DNA of 38,016 nt from Micromonospora sonchi (GCF_014646235.1 NZ_BMNB01000044.1:1-38016); one strand, 5' to 3'; numbered from the stretch's first letter, positions 1 through 9,910 are shown. Made by a program: numbers and translations. Notes: generated by a model not told the origin, from the sequence alone.

Positions 1-117
1 CTCCTCGAGGGCACGGAGACCTCGCGCGTCCACAGCGACACGTGGCGCTCCCGCACCCACCACCAGCGGACAAAACGGTCAAGCCGAAACGGTCAGGCAG
101 GGAGCAAAACCCTCTGA
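1..117 (+). CDS. possible C-terminal end of a gene entering from the left
   Basis: Frame 1 is open from the window edge to a TGA at 115-117 and gives about 38 residues rich in Arg, Thr and Ser. No domain is recognisable, and the piece is too short for a composition test. It could equally be chance. It is listed because the reading reaches the edge and the element remnant to its right would be expected to continue leftward. Confidence 0.22.
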   Translation, partial: LLEGTETSRVHSDTWRSRTHHQRTKRSSRNGQAGSKTL

Positions 118-127
118 CGGATCGAGG

Positions 128-418
128 TCAACGAACGGGAGGCGGTGGGGCCGTCGCGGTACATGGGACGGACGGAGCTTCCGGCTCCTCATGCTCGATC
201 TCGTACTGGCACTCGCTGCACGGCTCCGGTGGGATGTGCTCCCGCCAGTCATGCCCACAGGCGGGGCAGTGGCATCTGCACCCGTCCGCGAGCTCGGGCG
301 TTCGTCCGTGCGCCGCCGTCTGAGGCAGCCGTGGCAGGGCTCGTATAGCTGTCAACGTTGGTCGCCGATCCTCAAGATTCGCCCTCGTGGCGTTCGGCTG
401 CCGCTGCCTCCCAGTCAC
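128..418 (-). CDS. small cysteine-rich (zinc-ribbon-like) protein
   Basis: This 96-aa product has a compact C-terminal core, CRCHCPACGHDWREH followed by CSECQYEIEHEEPEAP. The two CxxC pairs with nearby His residues look like a zinc ribbon. The Cys spacing and acidic tail recall small hypothetical proteins of actinomycete mobile elements; that link is from memory of the family style, not a search. The only in-frame ATG/GTG is the GTG at 416-418, which lies inside the 3' end of the pentapeptide gene, so the two genes overlap by 47 bp on the same strand and are probably translated together. The N-terminal 45 residues are low in structure and may not all be translated. No function is assigned. 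Confidence 0.5.
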   Translation of the reverse strand: MTGRQRQPNATRANLEDRRPTLTAIRALPRLPQTAAHGRTPELADGCRCHCPACGHDWREHIPPEPCSECQYEIEHEEPEAPSVPCTATAPPPPVR

Positions 419-1610
419 GGACTTGCCTCAGGAATGGATCCAACAACTCCCAATCAAGCGGCCCTTCCTCCTCGACAAGGATCCCAACAGATGAGGGGTC
501 AAGGTAGTACGGAAGAACAGTAGAAGCGTTGATGGCTACACGCTCTAGTTGAGACGGAGTCATCCCGATAGCAGGCATGTCATTGGCATCAGTGGTTCGT
601 CCGAGCGCAAAGAACGCATTTCGCGCATCAACCGTCGCAAAGCCCACTCCCGTCAGATTACACCCGAGCAGGTAGGCACGGTCTAGGCAGCAATCGTTAA
701 TCTGCGCACCCTCTAGATGGTTACCAAAATTCGCCCCCGAGCAATCTGAACCGACTAGATAAATACTGCGCATGTCGGGAGGTAGCCACGCACCCCTAAG
801 AGTGCAGCCAGCCATGTAGGCATGATGAAGAGTACCGGTTCGGAGATCTGCGTACGCAAGGCTGGCGTCATGCAGGTTAGCCCGGGTCAGATCAGCACCG
901 AACAGATCTGCATCATCTAACATCGTGCGAACAAGAGAAGCGCTTCGCAGGTTAGCGCCTCTCAGGTCTGCATTTCGCAGGTCGGCACTGCCCAAATTCA
1001 GTCGACGGGGTTCAGTCCTCTCCGGCCTCCTCCCGAGCACTGTCAACGCTGCCTGCACATCAGCCGGTAGCTTGACGTCACACTTTCTCCGACCGGCCAG
1101 GCCCCAGAACTCTGGCAACTCCCGATTATCCGGATATTCGTCGTGACCAGGCCATTCGCGAACAAAAGAAGAAAGAACCTCAACGATCGTTTGGTGGTCC
1201 TTCTCGGATTCCACCATAATTTGCTCCGCCGCAAATACGCCTCCGATTCGCTCATGCATTCTGTCACTTGCAAGCAGTGCAACAACCTTTAAATACCTGT
1301 CGGTCAGTTGGCCTCGCCGGGACAAGCGGTAGGTGCTCACGGTTACGACTAGAGCTATGAGCGCAACAATTCCAGCGGCGGTTTGCAAGAGGGTCTGCCT
1401 GACGCTGTTTATCGCATCAGCGCGATCCTTGCCGACAAGTGATTCAACCGCGCCCCCGCCCACGACACGCGCAAGAGGGCCTATGATGATAAATACAACA
1501 AAAGCGACACCTGTGCAGACGGCTGCATATGCAACTATTCGCAGGATCACTTTGCGGTGTCGAGATATCCTGCCTGCAAGCCGCCCTCTCCAGTAACGAA
1601 GTCGGTTCAT
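372..1610 (-). CDS. pentapeptide-repeat membrane protein
   Basis: The 412-aa product starts with a basic N-terminus (MNRLRYWRGRLAGRISRHRK), followed by two hydrophobic segments at about residues 22-50 and 72-92. These should anchor it in the membrane. A soluble helical region follows. From about residue 205 there are A(D/N)LXX repeats (for example ADLRNADLRGANLRSASL, ADLFGADLTRANLHDASLAYADL), which fold as a right-handed quadrilateral beta-helix in this family. An acidic C-terminal tail follows. Known pentapeptide proteins include DNA mimics and scaffold proteins; none of those roles is shown here. Base composition is clearly lower in GC than the rest of the window, with many A/T third positions, which fits horizontal acquisition. 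It sits in the integrase/tRNA-scar region, so it is probably element cargo. Confidence 0.85.
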   Translation of the reverse strand: MNRLRYWRGRLAGRISRHRKVILRIVAYAAVCTGVAFVVFIIIGPLARVVGGGAVESLVGKDRADAINSVRQTLLQTAAGIVALIALVVTVSTYRLSRRGQLTDRYLKVVALLASDRMHERIGGVFAAEQIMVESEKDHQTIVEVLSSFVREWPGHDEYPDNRELPEFWGLAGRRKCDVKLPADVQAALTVLGRRPERTEPRRLNLGSADLRNADLRGANLRSASLVRTMLDDADLFGADLTRANLHDASLAYADLRTGTLHHAYMAGCTLRGAWLPPDMRSIYLVGSDCSGANFGNHLEGAQINDCCLDRAYLLGCNLTGVGFATVDARNAFFALGRTTDANDMPAIGMTPSQLERVAINASTVLPYYLDPSSVGILVEEEGPLDWELLDPFLRQVRDWEAAAAERHEGES

Positions 1611-2342
1611 TCACGTCTCTCATAAATGCTAGGCGGAGATTAGACAACGGTCTGTACATCTAACATCATCTTCGCCATCCCGTCTGCCGCCGACCCGCCC
1701 GTCTGGGGAGCGGGCCGCCGCCCGGCCCGCCACGTCAAGCGGACCTTGACGGCTCGTACGGACGCTGGCGGGCCGGGCGGTGGTCTGCTCGGCTCGCCCG
1801 GGTCGTCGGCTGGCGGGATGGCCCTGCGCAACCACCCACGGACCGCGACCCGCCGACGGAGTCCCGGCCATCCTGGAGTCGTTGCGCCCCCGCCGGAGGC
1901 GCAGTAACCGCAACCCCGCGACCGCCGCCAGCTCGCCGACGCGGCCGGCGTGACTTCCCTACGCCGCGCGGGCTCGTGGCCGCGCGGCCCGGCCGGCTGC
2001 CGGCCCACCACACCACCGTCAACGGCCTGTCGTTCTGCGGCGGCCCACCGGGCTTCCCACTGTCCGCGCCAGCCGCCGGGCATCAGGCGTGACGGCCGCA
2101 GAGCGACAGCGGCAGCGGCTGGCGCGCGCCCAGGCGGCGGCGCGTGCGGCCCGTCAAGGGCTGCCTTAATAGACATGCAGAAACTCCTCCCACACCGGCC
2201 GGCAGCCGGCCGTGTCCTCCGTCGGCTGATGTGCGACACGCGTCCGCCAACTGATCTGCGATGCCTACGCGCACTGATCTCGGGCAGATCCCCGATGTCC
2301 GAGGACCGGCATATGCGGGACAGACATGCGAGACAAAGGCCG
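1611..2342. other. intergenic region without a convincing gene
   Basis: This stretch of about 730 bp separates the pentapeptide gene from the VOC gene. It is extremely GC-rich in its first 600 bp, unlike the gene to its left. Open frames on both strands are Arg/Pro/Ala-rich shadow translations without a domain. A short stretch at 2088-2167 on the + strand (GTG to TAA, 26 residues, Arg/Ala/Gln-rich) has good codon bias and could be the tail of a decayed gene, but it cannot be identified. The promoter of the pentapeptide gene must lie near 1611-1660. Confidence 0.45.
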
Positions 2343-2348
2343 TAGGGT
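2343..2348 (+). promoter_or_regulatory. -10 box of a probable leaderless promoter
   Basis: TAGGGT lies six bases before the GTG at 2355. No Shine-Dalgarno sequence is visible, so transcription probably starts at or next to the start codon. No clear -35 element is seen. Confidence 0.5.
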
Positions 2349-2354
2349 GCCACT

Positions 2355-2726
2355 GTGACCGAGTTCCGCCCGGTGAAGCTGGTGGCCATCTCGCTGGACT
2401 GTCCCGACCCGCAGCGGCTTGCCGACTTCTACCGGGCACTGCTTGGAGGCCGCCAGTTGTGGGCGAAGGAGTCCAGTGTCGGAATCGAGGTGCACGGGGC
2501 TGTGCTGGTAGCACAACAGGTCGCCTGTTACGTCCCCCCGGTCTGGCCGGGAACGGCGATCGTGCACCTCGACTTCACCGCCGACGATCTCCGGGTGGCT
2601 GAGGAGCGGGCGGTAGCGCTCGGGGCCACGCTGCCGGAGCAGCCCGACCCGCGGTGGCGGGTACTGCTCGATCCGGCCGGCCATCCGTTCTGCCTGACAC
2701 CGTTCACACCGGACTCGGGGGCCTGA
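2355..2726 (+). CDS. VOC-family (glyoxalase-like) protein
   Basis: The 123-aa product is a single vicinal-oxygen-chelate domain. The N-terminal beta-alpha unit reads KLVAISLDCPDPQRLADFYRALLGG, the second half begins at about residue 66 with IVHLDFTADDLRVAEERAVALGA, and the family-typical end is DPAGHPFCLTPF. Proteins of this glyoxalase-like subfamily usually pair two beta-alpha-beta-beta-beta modules and may bind a metal, but substrates are rarely known and none can be read here. The GTG start is chosen because the conserved strand begins a few residues later and a -10 box stands just upstream. It lies between element remnants and may be cargo or a native gene. Confidence 0.85.
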   Translation: MTEFRPVKLVAISLDCPDPQRLADFYRALLGGRQLWAKESSVGIEVHGAVLVAQQVACYVPPVWPGTAIVHLDFTADDLRVAEERAVALGATLPEQPDPRWRVLLDPAGHPFCLTPFTPDSGA

Positions 2727-2748
2727 CCGCTGCTCCGCAACCCTGCTT

Positions 2749-2967
2749 GTGCGCCTATCGCACTGGGGTGAGTGTGCTGGTCTCCGCTGGGATGCTGTCG
2801 ACCTGGAGGCGGGTGTCGTCCGCGTCCTACGGGTGGCGGAGGCGGTGTCCAGGCATGTGACGCTCAAACCGTACCCGAAGTCACGAGCTGGCCGGCGGTC
2901 GGTGCAGCGGGACCCTAGGGTCCTCGCATCGTTTGCTGCCTTCTCACCGCCTCCGTCGGAACAATGA
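2749..2967 (+). pseudogene. tyrosine-type integrase fragment
   Basis: The reading gives GECAGLRWDAVDLEAGVVRV and then VTLKPYPKSRAGRRSV. This is the segment around the first catalytic Arg (GLRW) and the following beta-hairpin of phage/ICE tyrosine recombinases of actinomycetes. Just upstream a different frame gives AYRTG, the preceding family motif, so a small deletion has shifted the frame at about 2765. Everything after RRSV, including the H-x-x-R box and the catalytic Tyr, is absent. The fragment ends about 60 bp from the tRNA-Pro scar, the usual position for an integrase gene beside its attachment site. Confidence 0.75.
2910..2923. repeat. 14-bp perfect palindrome
   Basis: GGACCCTAGGGTCC is a perfect palindrome lying within the decayed end of the integrase fragment. 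It could be a protein-binding arm site of the old element or chance; no function is claimed. Confidence 0.35.
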
Positions 2968-2981
2968 TCGTCAGGAACGAA

Positions 2982-3009
2982 TCAAGGCCCCTCAGTTGAG
3001 GGGCCTTGA
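2982..3009. terminator. bidirectional hairpin terminator beside the tRNA remnant
   Basis: TCAAGGCCCCTCA, then GT, then TGAGGGGCCTTGA form a perfect 13-bp stem with a 2-nt loop. It lies 15 bp beyond the CCA end of the tRNA-Pro remnant (read on the minus strand), the usual place for a tRNA terminator. It also closes transcription coming from the integrase side. Confidence 0.8.
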
Positions 3010-3023
3010 CCTGCTGTTACCTC

Positions 3024-3068
3024 TGGTCGGGGTGGCCGGATTCGAACCGACGACCTCTTCGTCCGGAA
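3024..3068 (-). pseudogene. 3' half of tRNA-Pro (attachment-site scar)
   Basis: Read on the minus strand this gives an anticodon-like loop TTCCGGA, 3' anticodon stem CGAAG, variable bases, T-stem/loop GTCGG-TTCGAAT-CCGGC, acceptor strand CACCCCG, discriminator A and an encoded CCA. The acceptor and T-arm are those of actinobacterial tRNA-Pro, whose 5' end would be CGGGGTG. No such 5' half exists to the right, so no cloverleaf can form. Integrative elements that target tRNA genes duplicate the part from the anticodon loop to the 3' end, which is what is left here. The loop would carry CCG instead of the CGG expected for this tRNA. Confidence 0.8.
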
Positions 3069-3140
3069 CGACCGGCGCCAGGCGGGTTGGTGGTGGTCCG
3101 CCGACGGCTCGTGGCTGCCGCGGTGGGGTACGGTCGCCGC

Positions 3141-3977
3141 GTGGAGAGCCGACCGGGCCACCTGTACGCGATCAGTGACCTGCACGTCCGGTACGCCGAG
3201 AACCGCGAGTTCGTGACCGGCCTGCGGCCGTCGTCCGATCGGGACTGGCTCATCGTGGCCGGAGACGTGGCCGAGACCGAGGAGCTGGTGGCCTGGACGC
3301 TGGAGCTGCTCGCGGGGCGGTTCCACACCGTGCTCTGGGTGCCGGGCAACCACGAGTTGTGGTCGCGACCGGATCGCGACCCGCTGCGCGGTGAGGCCCG
3401 GTACCGACGCCTGGTCGACCTCGCGCGCGGGCTGGGCGTGGTCACGCCGGAGGACCCGTACCCGGTGTGGCACGGCCCCGGCGGACCGGTCGTGGTGGCC
3501 CCGCTCTTTCTGCTCTACGACTACACGTTCCTGCCGCCCGGTGCGACGACGCAGGCCGAGGCGATGGCCCTGGCCAGGCAGAGTGGTGTGATCTGCACCG
3601 ACGAGCTGCTGCTGCATCCGGACCCGTACCCGAGCCGGGAGGCCTGGTGCCACGCGCGCGTGGCGCAGACCGCCGCCCGACTCGACGAGGTCCCGCCGGA
3701 GCTGCCCACCGTGCTGATCAACCACTGGCCGCTGGTGCAGGAGCCGACCCGGGTGCTGCGCTACCCGGAGTTCGCCCAGTGGTGCGGCACGGTTCGGACG
3801 GCGGACTGGCACACCCGGTTCCGTGCCGCCGCCGTGGTCTACGGCCACCTGCACATCCCCCGTACGACCTGGTACGACGGGGTGCGGTTCGAGGAGGTGT
3901 CGCTGGGCTACCCCCGCGAGTGGCGCCCCCGGCCGGCCGCACCGAAGCTGCGACGAATCCTGCCCGCCGACGACTGA
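3141..3977 (+). CDS. calcineurin-like metallophosphoesterase
   Basis: The 278-aa product carries the metallophosphoesterase motif series: DLHVRY (D-x-H), GDVAE (GD-x-x-E), GNHE, LINHWPL and YGHLHIP (G-H-x-H). Together these bind a dinuclear metal centre. No signal peptide or membrane segment is seen, so it should be cytoplasmic. The substrate is unknown; family members hydrolyse phosphomonoesters, phosphodiesters or nucleotides. The open frame runs further upstream, but there it translates the antisense of the tRNA remnant (the familiar spurious GWPDSNRRPL string). The GTG at 3141, just before HLYAISDLH, is therefore taken as the start. GTG at 3123 is an alternative. Confidence 0.85.
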   Translation: MESRPGHLYAISDLHVRYAENREFVTGLRPSSDRDWLIVAGDVAETEELVAWTLELLAGRFHTVLWVPGNHELWSRPDRDPLRGEARYRRLVDLARGLGVVTPEDPYPVWHGPGGPVVVAPLFLLYDYTFLPPGATTQAEAMALARQSGVICTDELLLHPDPYPSREAWCHARVAQTAARLDEVPPELPTVLINHWPLVQEPTRVLRYPEFAQWCGTVRTADWHTRFRAAAVVYGHLHIPRTTWYDGVRFEEVSLGYPREWRPRPAAPKLRRILPADD

Positions 3978-3979
3978 CG

Positions 3980-3997
3980 CCACCGGGAGGGCGGTGG
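3980..3997 (+). terminator. short hairpin after the metallophosphoesterase gene
   Basis: CCACCG-GGAGGG-CGGTGG forms a 6-bp stem three bases after the stop codon. No T-tract follows, as is common in actinobacteria. Confidence 0.4.
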
Positions 3998-4027
3998 AAC
4001 CTCGTCGCTGGTCACCGCGCCGGGTGG

Positions 4028-4033
4028 CATTAT
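4028..4033 (+). promoter_or_regulatory. -10 box of a probable leaderless promoter
   Basis: CATTAT stands seven bases before the ATG at 4041 and no ribosome-binding site is present, so the AraC-type gene is probably transcribed as a leaderless message. Confidence 0.4.
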
Positions 4034-4040
4034 TGGGCGA

Positions 4041-4490
4041 ATGACCAGCAGACCCGGCCCCGCCCCGCAGTTGCACGACCTCGCGCGGCTGCGCCGGGTC
4101 CGCGACCGGATCGATCGGGAGTACGCGCGGCCGCTGAACGTCGAGGCGATCGCCCGCGACGCGAACATGTCGGCGGGCCATCTCAGCCGCCAGTTCCGGC
4201 TCGCCTACGGCGAGTCGCCGTACGCCTATCTGATGACCCGGCGCATCGAGCGGGCGATGGCCTTGCTGCGTCGCGGCGACCTCAGCGTCACCGAGGTCTG
4301 TTTCGCGGTCGGTTGCGCCTCGTTGGGCACCTTCAGCACCCGCTTCACCGAGTTGGTCGGTGTGCCGCCCAGCGCCTACCGGCGCCAGGTGACCCGGGCG
4401 ACGGCGGGCCTGCCGTCGTGCGTGACGAAACAGGTGACCAGACCGATCAGGAATCGAGAAGCCCAGGCCACGAGCCCGCTACTAGCCTGA
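4041..4490 (+). CDS. short AraC-family transcriptional regulator
   Basis: The 149-aa product is little more than the AraC/XylS DNA-binding domain. The first helix-turn-helix is VEAIARDANMSAGHLSRQFRLAYGESPYAYL (about residues 34-64). The second is LSVTEVCFAVGCASLGTFSTRFTELVGVPPSAYR (about 82-115), which carries the family signature. There is no N-terminal effector-binding domain, so ligand sensing, if any, is elsewhere. The tail after about residue 120 is not conserved. The stop is five bases before the VOC gene, and the UvrA-like gene follows. This AraC-VOC-UvrA order suggests the regulator controls a small detoxification cassette, although the VOC gene also seems to have its own promoter. 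Confidence 0.88.
   Translation: MTSRPGPAPQLHDLARLRRVRDRIDREYARPLNVEAIARDANMSAGHLSRQFRLAYGESPYAYLMTRRIERAMALLRRGDLSVTEVCFAVGCASLGTFSTRFTELVGVPPSAYRRQVTRATAGLPSCVTKQVTRPIRNREAQATSPLLA
4483..4488 (+). promoter_or_regulatory. -10 box before the second VOC gene
   Basis: TAGCCT lies inside the end of the AraC-type gene, seven bases before the ATG at 4496. This suggests an internal leaderless promoter in addition to read-through. Confidence 0.4.
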
Positions 4491-4495
4491 CCGTC

Positions 4496-4906
<411 letters not shown>

Positions 4907-4957
4907 GGTGACGTGGTTCTCGTGCCGCCCGACCACCCGGACAGAGACAGGAAGAGC

Positions 4958-7333
<2,376 letters not shown>

Positions 7334-7338
7334 GCATG

Positions 7339-7391
7339 GATCTTCGTGCGAAGTGCCTGCCTCCACGGGGAGGGCCCTTCGCACCAAGATC
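7339..7391 (+). terminator. long hairpin after the UvrA-like gene
   Basis: GATCTTCGTGCGAAG (7339-7353) pairs with CTTCGCACCAAGATC (7377-7391) with one mismatch. The interior is a GC-rich loop that can fold further. It starts six bases after the stop codon and ends 11 bp before the DUF4360 pseudogene on the other strand, so it can end transcription from both sides. Confidence 0.75.
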
Positions 7392-7401
7392 TACTCAGCG
7401 G

Positions 7402-7612
7402 TTACGGGCAGGCGGCCCAGACCAGGTGGTACCTGGTCGTGATGCTGCCGTCGGTGGAATCCATCGTCAGGAAGGCTGGTGCCGGTCGAGCTGCCCCGAC
7501 TGAGCCGCAGTTCCGTGTTGAGGTTGCGCTTTTCGCCGCAGGGGTGCCAGACCGCGGAGGCGATCGGTACCTCGTCGGTGATCAGCCAGTTGTCGTTCAG
7601 CGGCGCACGGAT
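7402..7612 (-). pseudogene. DUF4360 secreted-protein gene, truncated and frameshifted
   Basis: On the minus strand one frame reads RAPLNDNWLITDEVPIASAVW, then HPCGEKRNLNTELRLSRGSSTGTS. The next frame then continues FLTMDSTDGSITTRYHLVW to AACP and a TAA at 7402-7404. Together these match the C-terminal half of DUF4360 proteins (W-x-PCGE-x-RNLN-x-x-TELR ... S-x-D-T-T-DGS). A single extra base near 7473 separates the two frames, and about two codons are missing after RNLN. The N-terminal half and signal peptide are gone; homology stops at about 7612, where the repeat array begins. DUF4360 proteins are small secreted proteins of unknown function in actinobacteria and fungi. Confidence 0.7.
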
Positions 7613-7627
7613 GGAGTGGTTGGAGGT

Positions 7628-7798
7628 GTGCGGCATGTCGGGGTGTTCGGGCCGATCGGGTGGGCGCGAGTTGCGGTATGTCGCGGTATCCGGTCCGGTG
7701 AGCGGCCCGAGTTGCGGTATGTCGGGGTATCCGGGCTCGCTGAGGCCGCGAGTTGCGGCATCTCGTGCGCAGAGCACGAGTTGCGGCGTCCTGTGCGG
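7628..7798. repeat. imperfect direct-repeat array, about 41-bp period
   Basis: Five related units share a core like CGAGTTGCGGTATGTCGGGGT followed by ATCCGG. The GTTGCGG cores (GTGCGGC in the first copy) begin at 7628, 7670, 7711, 7752 and 7780, giving steps of 42, 41, 41 and 28. The middle copies are nearly identical; the outer ones have decayed. Spacers of about 15 bp between cores are not unique spacer sequences, so it is not a CRISPR array. The array directly abuts the truncated DUF4360 pseudogene. Confidence 0.7.
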
Positions 7799-7846
7799 AT
7801 GCCGGATGAGGGTGCCTCCGGCTGATCGGCCGGTCGCTGCACGTTG

Positions 7847-7880
7847 CCGGACTCACTGAACGGCCGGACTCGCTGAACGG
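7847..7880. repeat. 17-bp tandem duplication
   Basis: CCGGACTCACTGAACGG is followed directly by CCGGACTCGCTGAACGG, which differs by one base. It continues the repetitive, decayed intergenic region before the GGDEF gene. Confidence 0.6.
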
Positions 7881-8024
7881 GAGGAACTTCCTTGCGCGAA
7901 GGCAGCTGTCCGTAGCCAGATGATTGCTATCTGGTATTGGACAGGGTGGTCGGCGCTCCGGGGACCGTGACCGCCGGCTCGGAGGGGCACTGACGACGGC
8001 TGCCCGAAGCGGGACGCCGTGCCG

Positions 8025-8030
8025 TAGCAT
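8025..8030 (+). promoter_or_regulatory. possible -10 box for the GGDEF gene
   Basis: TAGCAT stands about 39 bases before the GTG start, leaving room for a short leader with the GCGGAGGA ribosome site. No clear -35 is seen. Confidence 0.3.
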
Positions 8031-8068
8031 CGGACTGTTTTCCATTCCAGGGCGGCGCGGAGGACCGC

Positions 8069-9652
8069 GTGGATGATCTGACCCTCCGGGCCATGAACCT
8101 CGTCGAGGAGGCTCAGGCCGGTGCTGCCGCCCGGGTGCTGGCGGTCGCCGAGGCGGCGCTTCGCGACCCCACCGGAGAAATCCCGGACGGCCCGGCGGCG
8201 ATGCACTTCGCGCGCGTCGTGGCGTTGACCCGGTTGGGTGACCTGCCCGCGGCCATCGCCGCCGCCGGTCTGATGCTGACCGCCGCGGATCGTGAGGGCA
8301 GTGCCGGCTGGCGTTCCTGCGCGCTGTCGCTGCGGGCGACCCGTCGGCTGCGTCTCGGCGACCAGGACATCGTCGAGTACGACATCGAGGCGGTGCTCCG
8401 GGATCTGGTCAGCGCGGAGACCGCCCTGCTCGCCGACGAGCCGGACCCGGTGATCAGGGGTAACGCCCACACCGGGATCGCCATCGGCTACGCCCAGTTG
8501 CGCCTCTACGAGCTGGCCGTGCCGCAGTTCCAGGCCGCGTACGAGGCGGCCTGCCGAGCGTCGTACCCGGACAACGGCAACCGCGCGATGTGGCTGTGCA
8601 ATCTGGCGGAACTCAACCTGATATGGGCGCTGGAGCTGTACCAGATCGGCCAGGTCGCCGAGGCGGAGAAGCTCACCACGGTCGCCGAGGAGTACGCGGT
8701 GCGGGCGGCGGCGGAGGCGTCCGGACCGAGGGCGCAGGTGTGGCGGCTGTCGGCGCTGCTGTACGCGGCGTGCTCGCGCGCCGACCGTCAGGACCCAGCG
8801 GGTGCGGCGGCCGACATTCCCCGGTACATCGCGCTGTTGAAGGCGTACGGGCTGAAGGAACAGCACCAGGAGCTGCTGCTGTGCCGGCCCTTCCACGCCG
8901 TCGCGTTGCGCCGCTCGGGGCGGCCGGACGAGGCGCTACGCGTCATCCAGGACGCCGTCGCCTCCCTGGCCCCCGACACGGACTGGCTGATCTCGGCGGC
9001 CCTGCACCGTACGCACGCGGTGCTGCTCGTGGCGAACGATTCGTCCGACGCCGTACCCGGGCTCACCTACGGGGACGCGCTCGCCGAACTGCTGTGGCGC
9101 CAGCGGCAGCGCTGGCTGCACACGGCGATGACGATGCAGTCGTACGACGTCCTGCGCTGGCAGCACGAGCAGGCCGAGCGGGCGGCGCGGACCGACCCGC
9201 TCACCGGGGTGGCCAACCGGCGCGGCCTCGACACGTTCCTGCGGACCCTGGCCGCGTCCGGCGCCGCCGCCGAGCAACCGGTGGCGGTGCTGACCGTGGA
9301 CATCGACCGGTTCAAGCACATCAACGACTCGCTGGGGCACGCCACCGGCGACGAGGTGCTGCGCGCCGTCGCGCAGCTGCTCACCAGCAACGTCCGCACG
9401 GGCGATCTGGTGGCTCGGTTGGGTGGCGACGAGTTCGTCGCCATCCTGCCCGGCGCCGACACCGTGGCCGCCACGGAGGTGGCCCAGCGGATGGTGCACG
9501 CCATCGCCGGCCTGACGGCCTGGCCGGTGAAGGCCAGCGTCGGGGTCGCCAGTGGCCGGGCGTACTCGCTCGAAGAGGCCCTCACCCACTCCGACAGCGC
9601 CATGTACGCGGCCAAGCGCGCGGGCGGCAACCGGGCCTCGGCCACCGCCTGA
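8069..9652 (+). CDS. GGDEF diguanylate cyclase with an N-terminal TPR-like helical domain
   Basis: The 527-aa product has an all-helical, Ala/Leu-rich N-terminal region (about residues 1-360) with TPR-like helix pairs and no membrane segment or signal peptide. A GGDEF domain follows (about 370-525). It begins DPLTGVANRRGLDTFL and includes DIDRFKHINDSLGH and the intact active-site motif GGDEF at 452-456. An RTGD four-residue inhibitory-site motif (RxxD) sits exactly five residues before it, so the enzyme should make cyclic di-GMP from two GTP and be product-inhibited. There is no EAL domain. The helical domain is probably a sensory or protein-binding module. The GTG start is supported by the GCGGAGGA site 5 bp upstream. 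Confidence 0.92.
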   Translation: MDDLTLRAMNLVEEAQAGAAARVLAVAEAALRDPTGEIPDGPAAMHFARVVALTRLGDLPAAIAAAGLMLTAADREGSAGWRSCALSLRATRRLRLGDQDIVEYDIEAVLRDLVSAETALLADEPDPVIRGNAHTGIAIGYAQLRLYELAVPQFQAAYEAACRASYPDNGNRAMWLCNLAELNLIWALELYQIGQVAEAEKLTTVAEEYAVRAAAEASGPRAQVWRLSALLYAACSRADRQDPAGAAADIPRYIALLKAYGLKEQHQELLLCRPFHAVALRRSGRPDEALRVIQDAVASLAPDTDWLISAALHRTHAVLLVANDSSDAVPGLTYGDALAELLWRQRQRWLHTAMTMQSYDVLRWQHEQAERAARTDPLTGVANRRGLDTFLRTLAASGAAAEQPVAVLTVDIDRFKHINDSLGHATGDEVLRAVAQLLTSNVRTGDLVARLGGDEFVAILPGADTVAATEVAQRMVHAIAGLTAWPVKASVGVASGRAYSLEEALTHSDSAMYAAKRAGGNRASATA

Positions 9653-9663
9653 CCTGTCGGGAA

Positions 9664-9860
9664 CTGGCGGATTCGTGGGCCTGCGACGGCCACAAGTGGC
9701 TGAACGTGCCATACGACTCGGCCTTCGCCTTCTGCGCCCGGCCGGACGTGCACGCGGCGGCCATGTCCTACACCGCGTGGTATTTGGTCGGCTCCGGCGG
9801 TGCGCCGGTAGGCGCGGACCTGACCGCCGAGTCGTCGTGCCGGGCCCGGGGTTGCCTGCT
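9664..9860 (+). pseudogene. fragment of a PLP-dependent decarboxylase
   Basis: The frame reads ADSWACDGHKWLNVPYDSAF, then AFCARPDVHAAAMSYTAWYL, VGSGGAPVGADLT and AESSCRARG. This is the core of group II PLP decarboxylase-like proteins: DGHKW holds the cofactor-binding Lys and the substrate-side loop follows. Both flanks are missing. It begins a dozen bases after the GGDEF stop codon and ends about 50 bp before the IS607 remnant. It is a relic of a much longer gene (normally about 450-500 aa). Confidence 0.75.
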
Positions 9861-9910
9861 GCTGGCGTGTCAGCGTTGTTTAGCGCTCTGTGGGGTGCAA
9901 GGTGGTCGGG

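Noticed and set aside
1640..2389. 249-aa minus-strand frame in the left intergenic region
   Set aside because: Arg/Pro/Gly-rich without a domain and partly antisense to the VOC gene start.
3024..3100. Intact tRNA gene
   Set aside because: Only the T-arm, the 3' acceptor strand and part of the anticodon arm are present; no CGGGGTG 5' acceptor strand or D-arm follows.
3006..3140. N-terminal extension of the metallophosphoesterase
   Set aside because: It translates the antisense of the tRNA-Pro remnant (GWPDSNRRPL), a well-known false protein string.
7628..7798. CRISPR array
   Set aside because: Units vary and the intervals between cores are themselves similar, so there are no unique spacers; no cas genes nearby.
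8590..9660. 483-aa + frame overlapping the GGDEF gene
   Set aside because: Out-of-frame reading of the GGDEF gene; only its last part (about 9664-9860) encodes something real, the PLP-decarboxylase relic.
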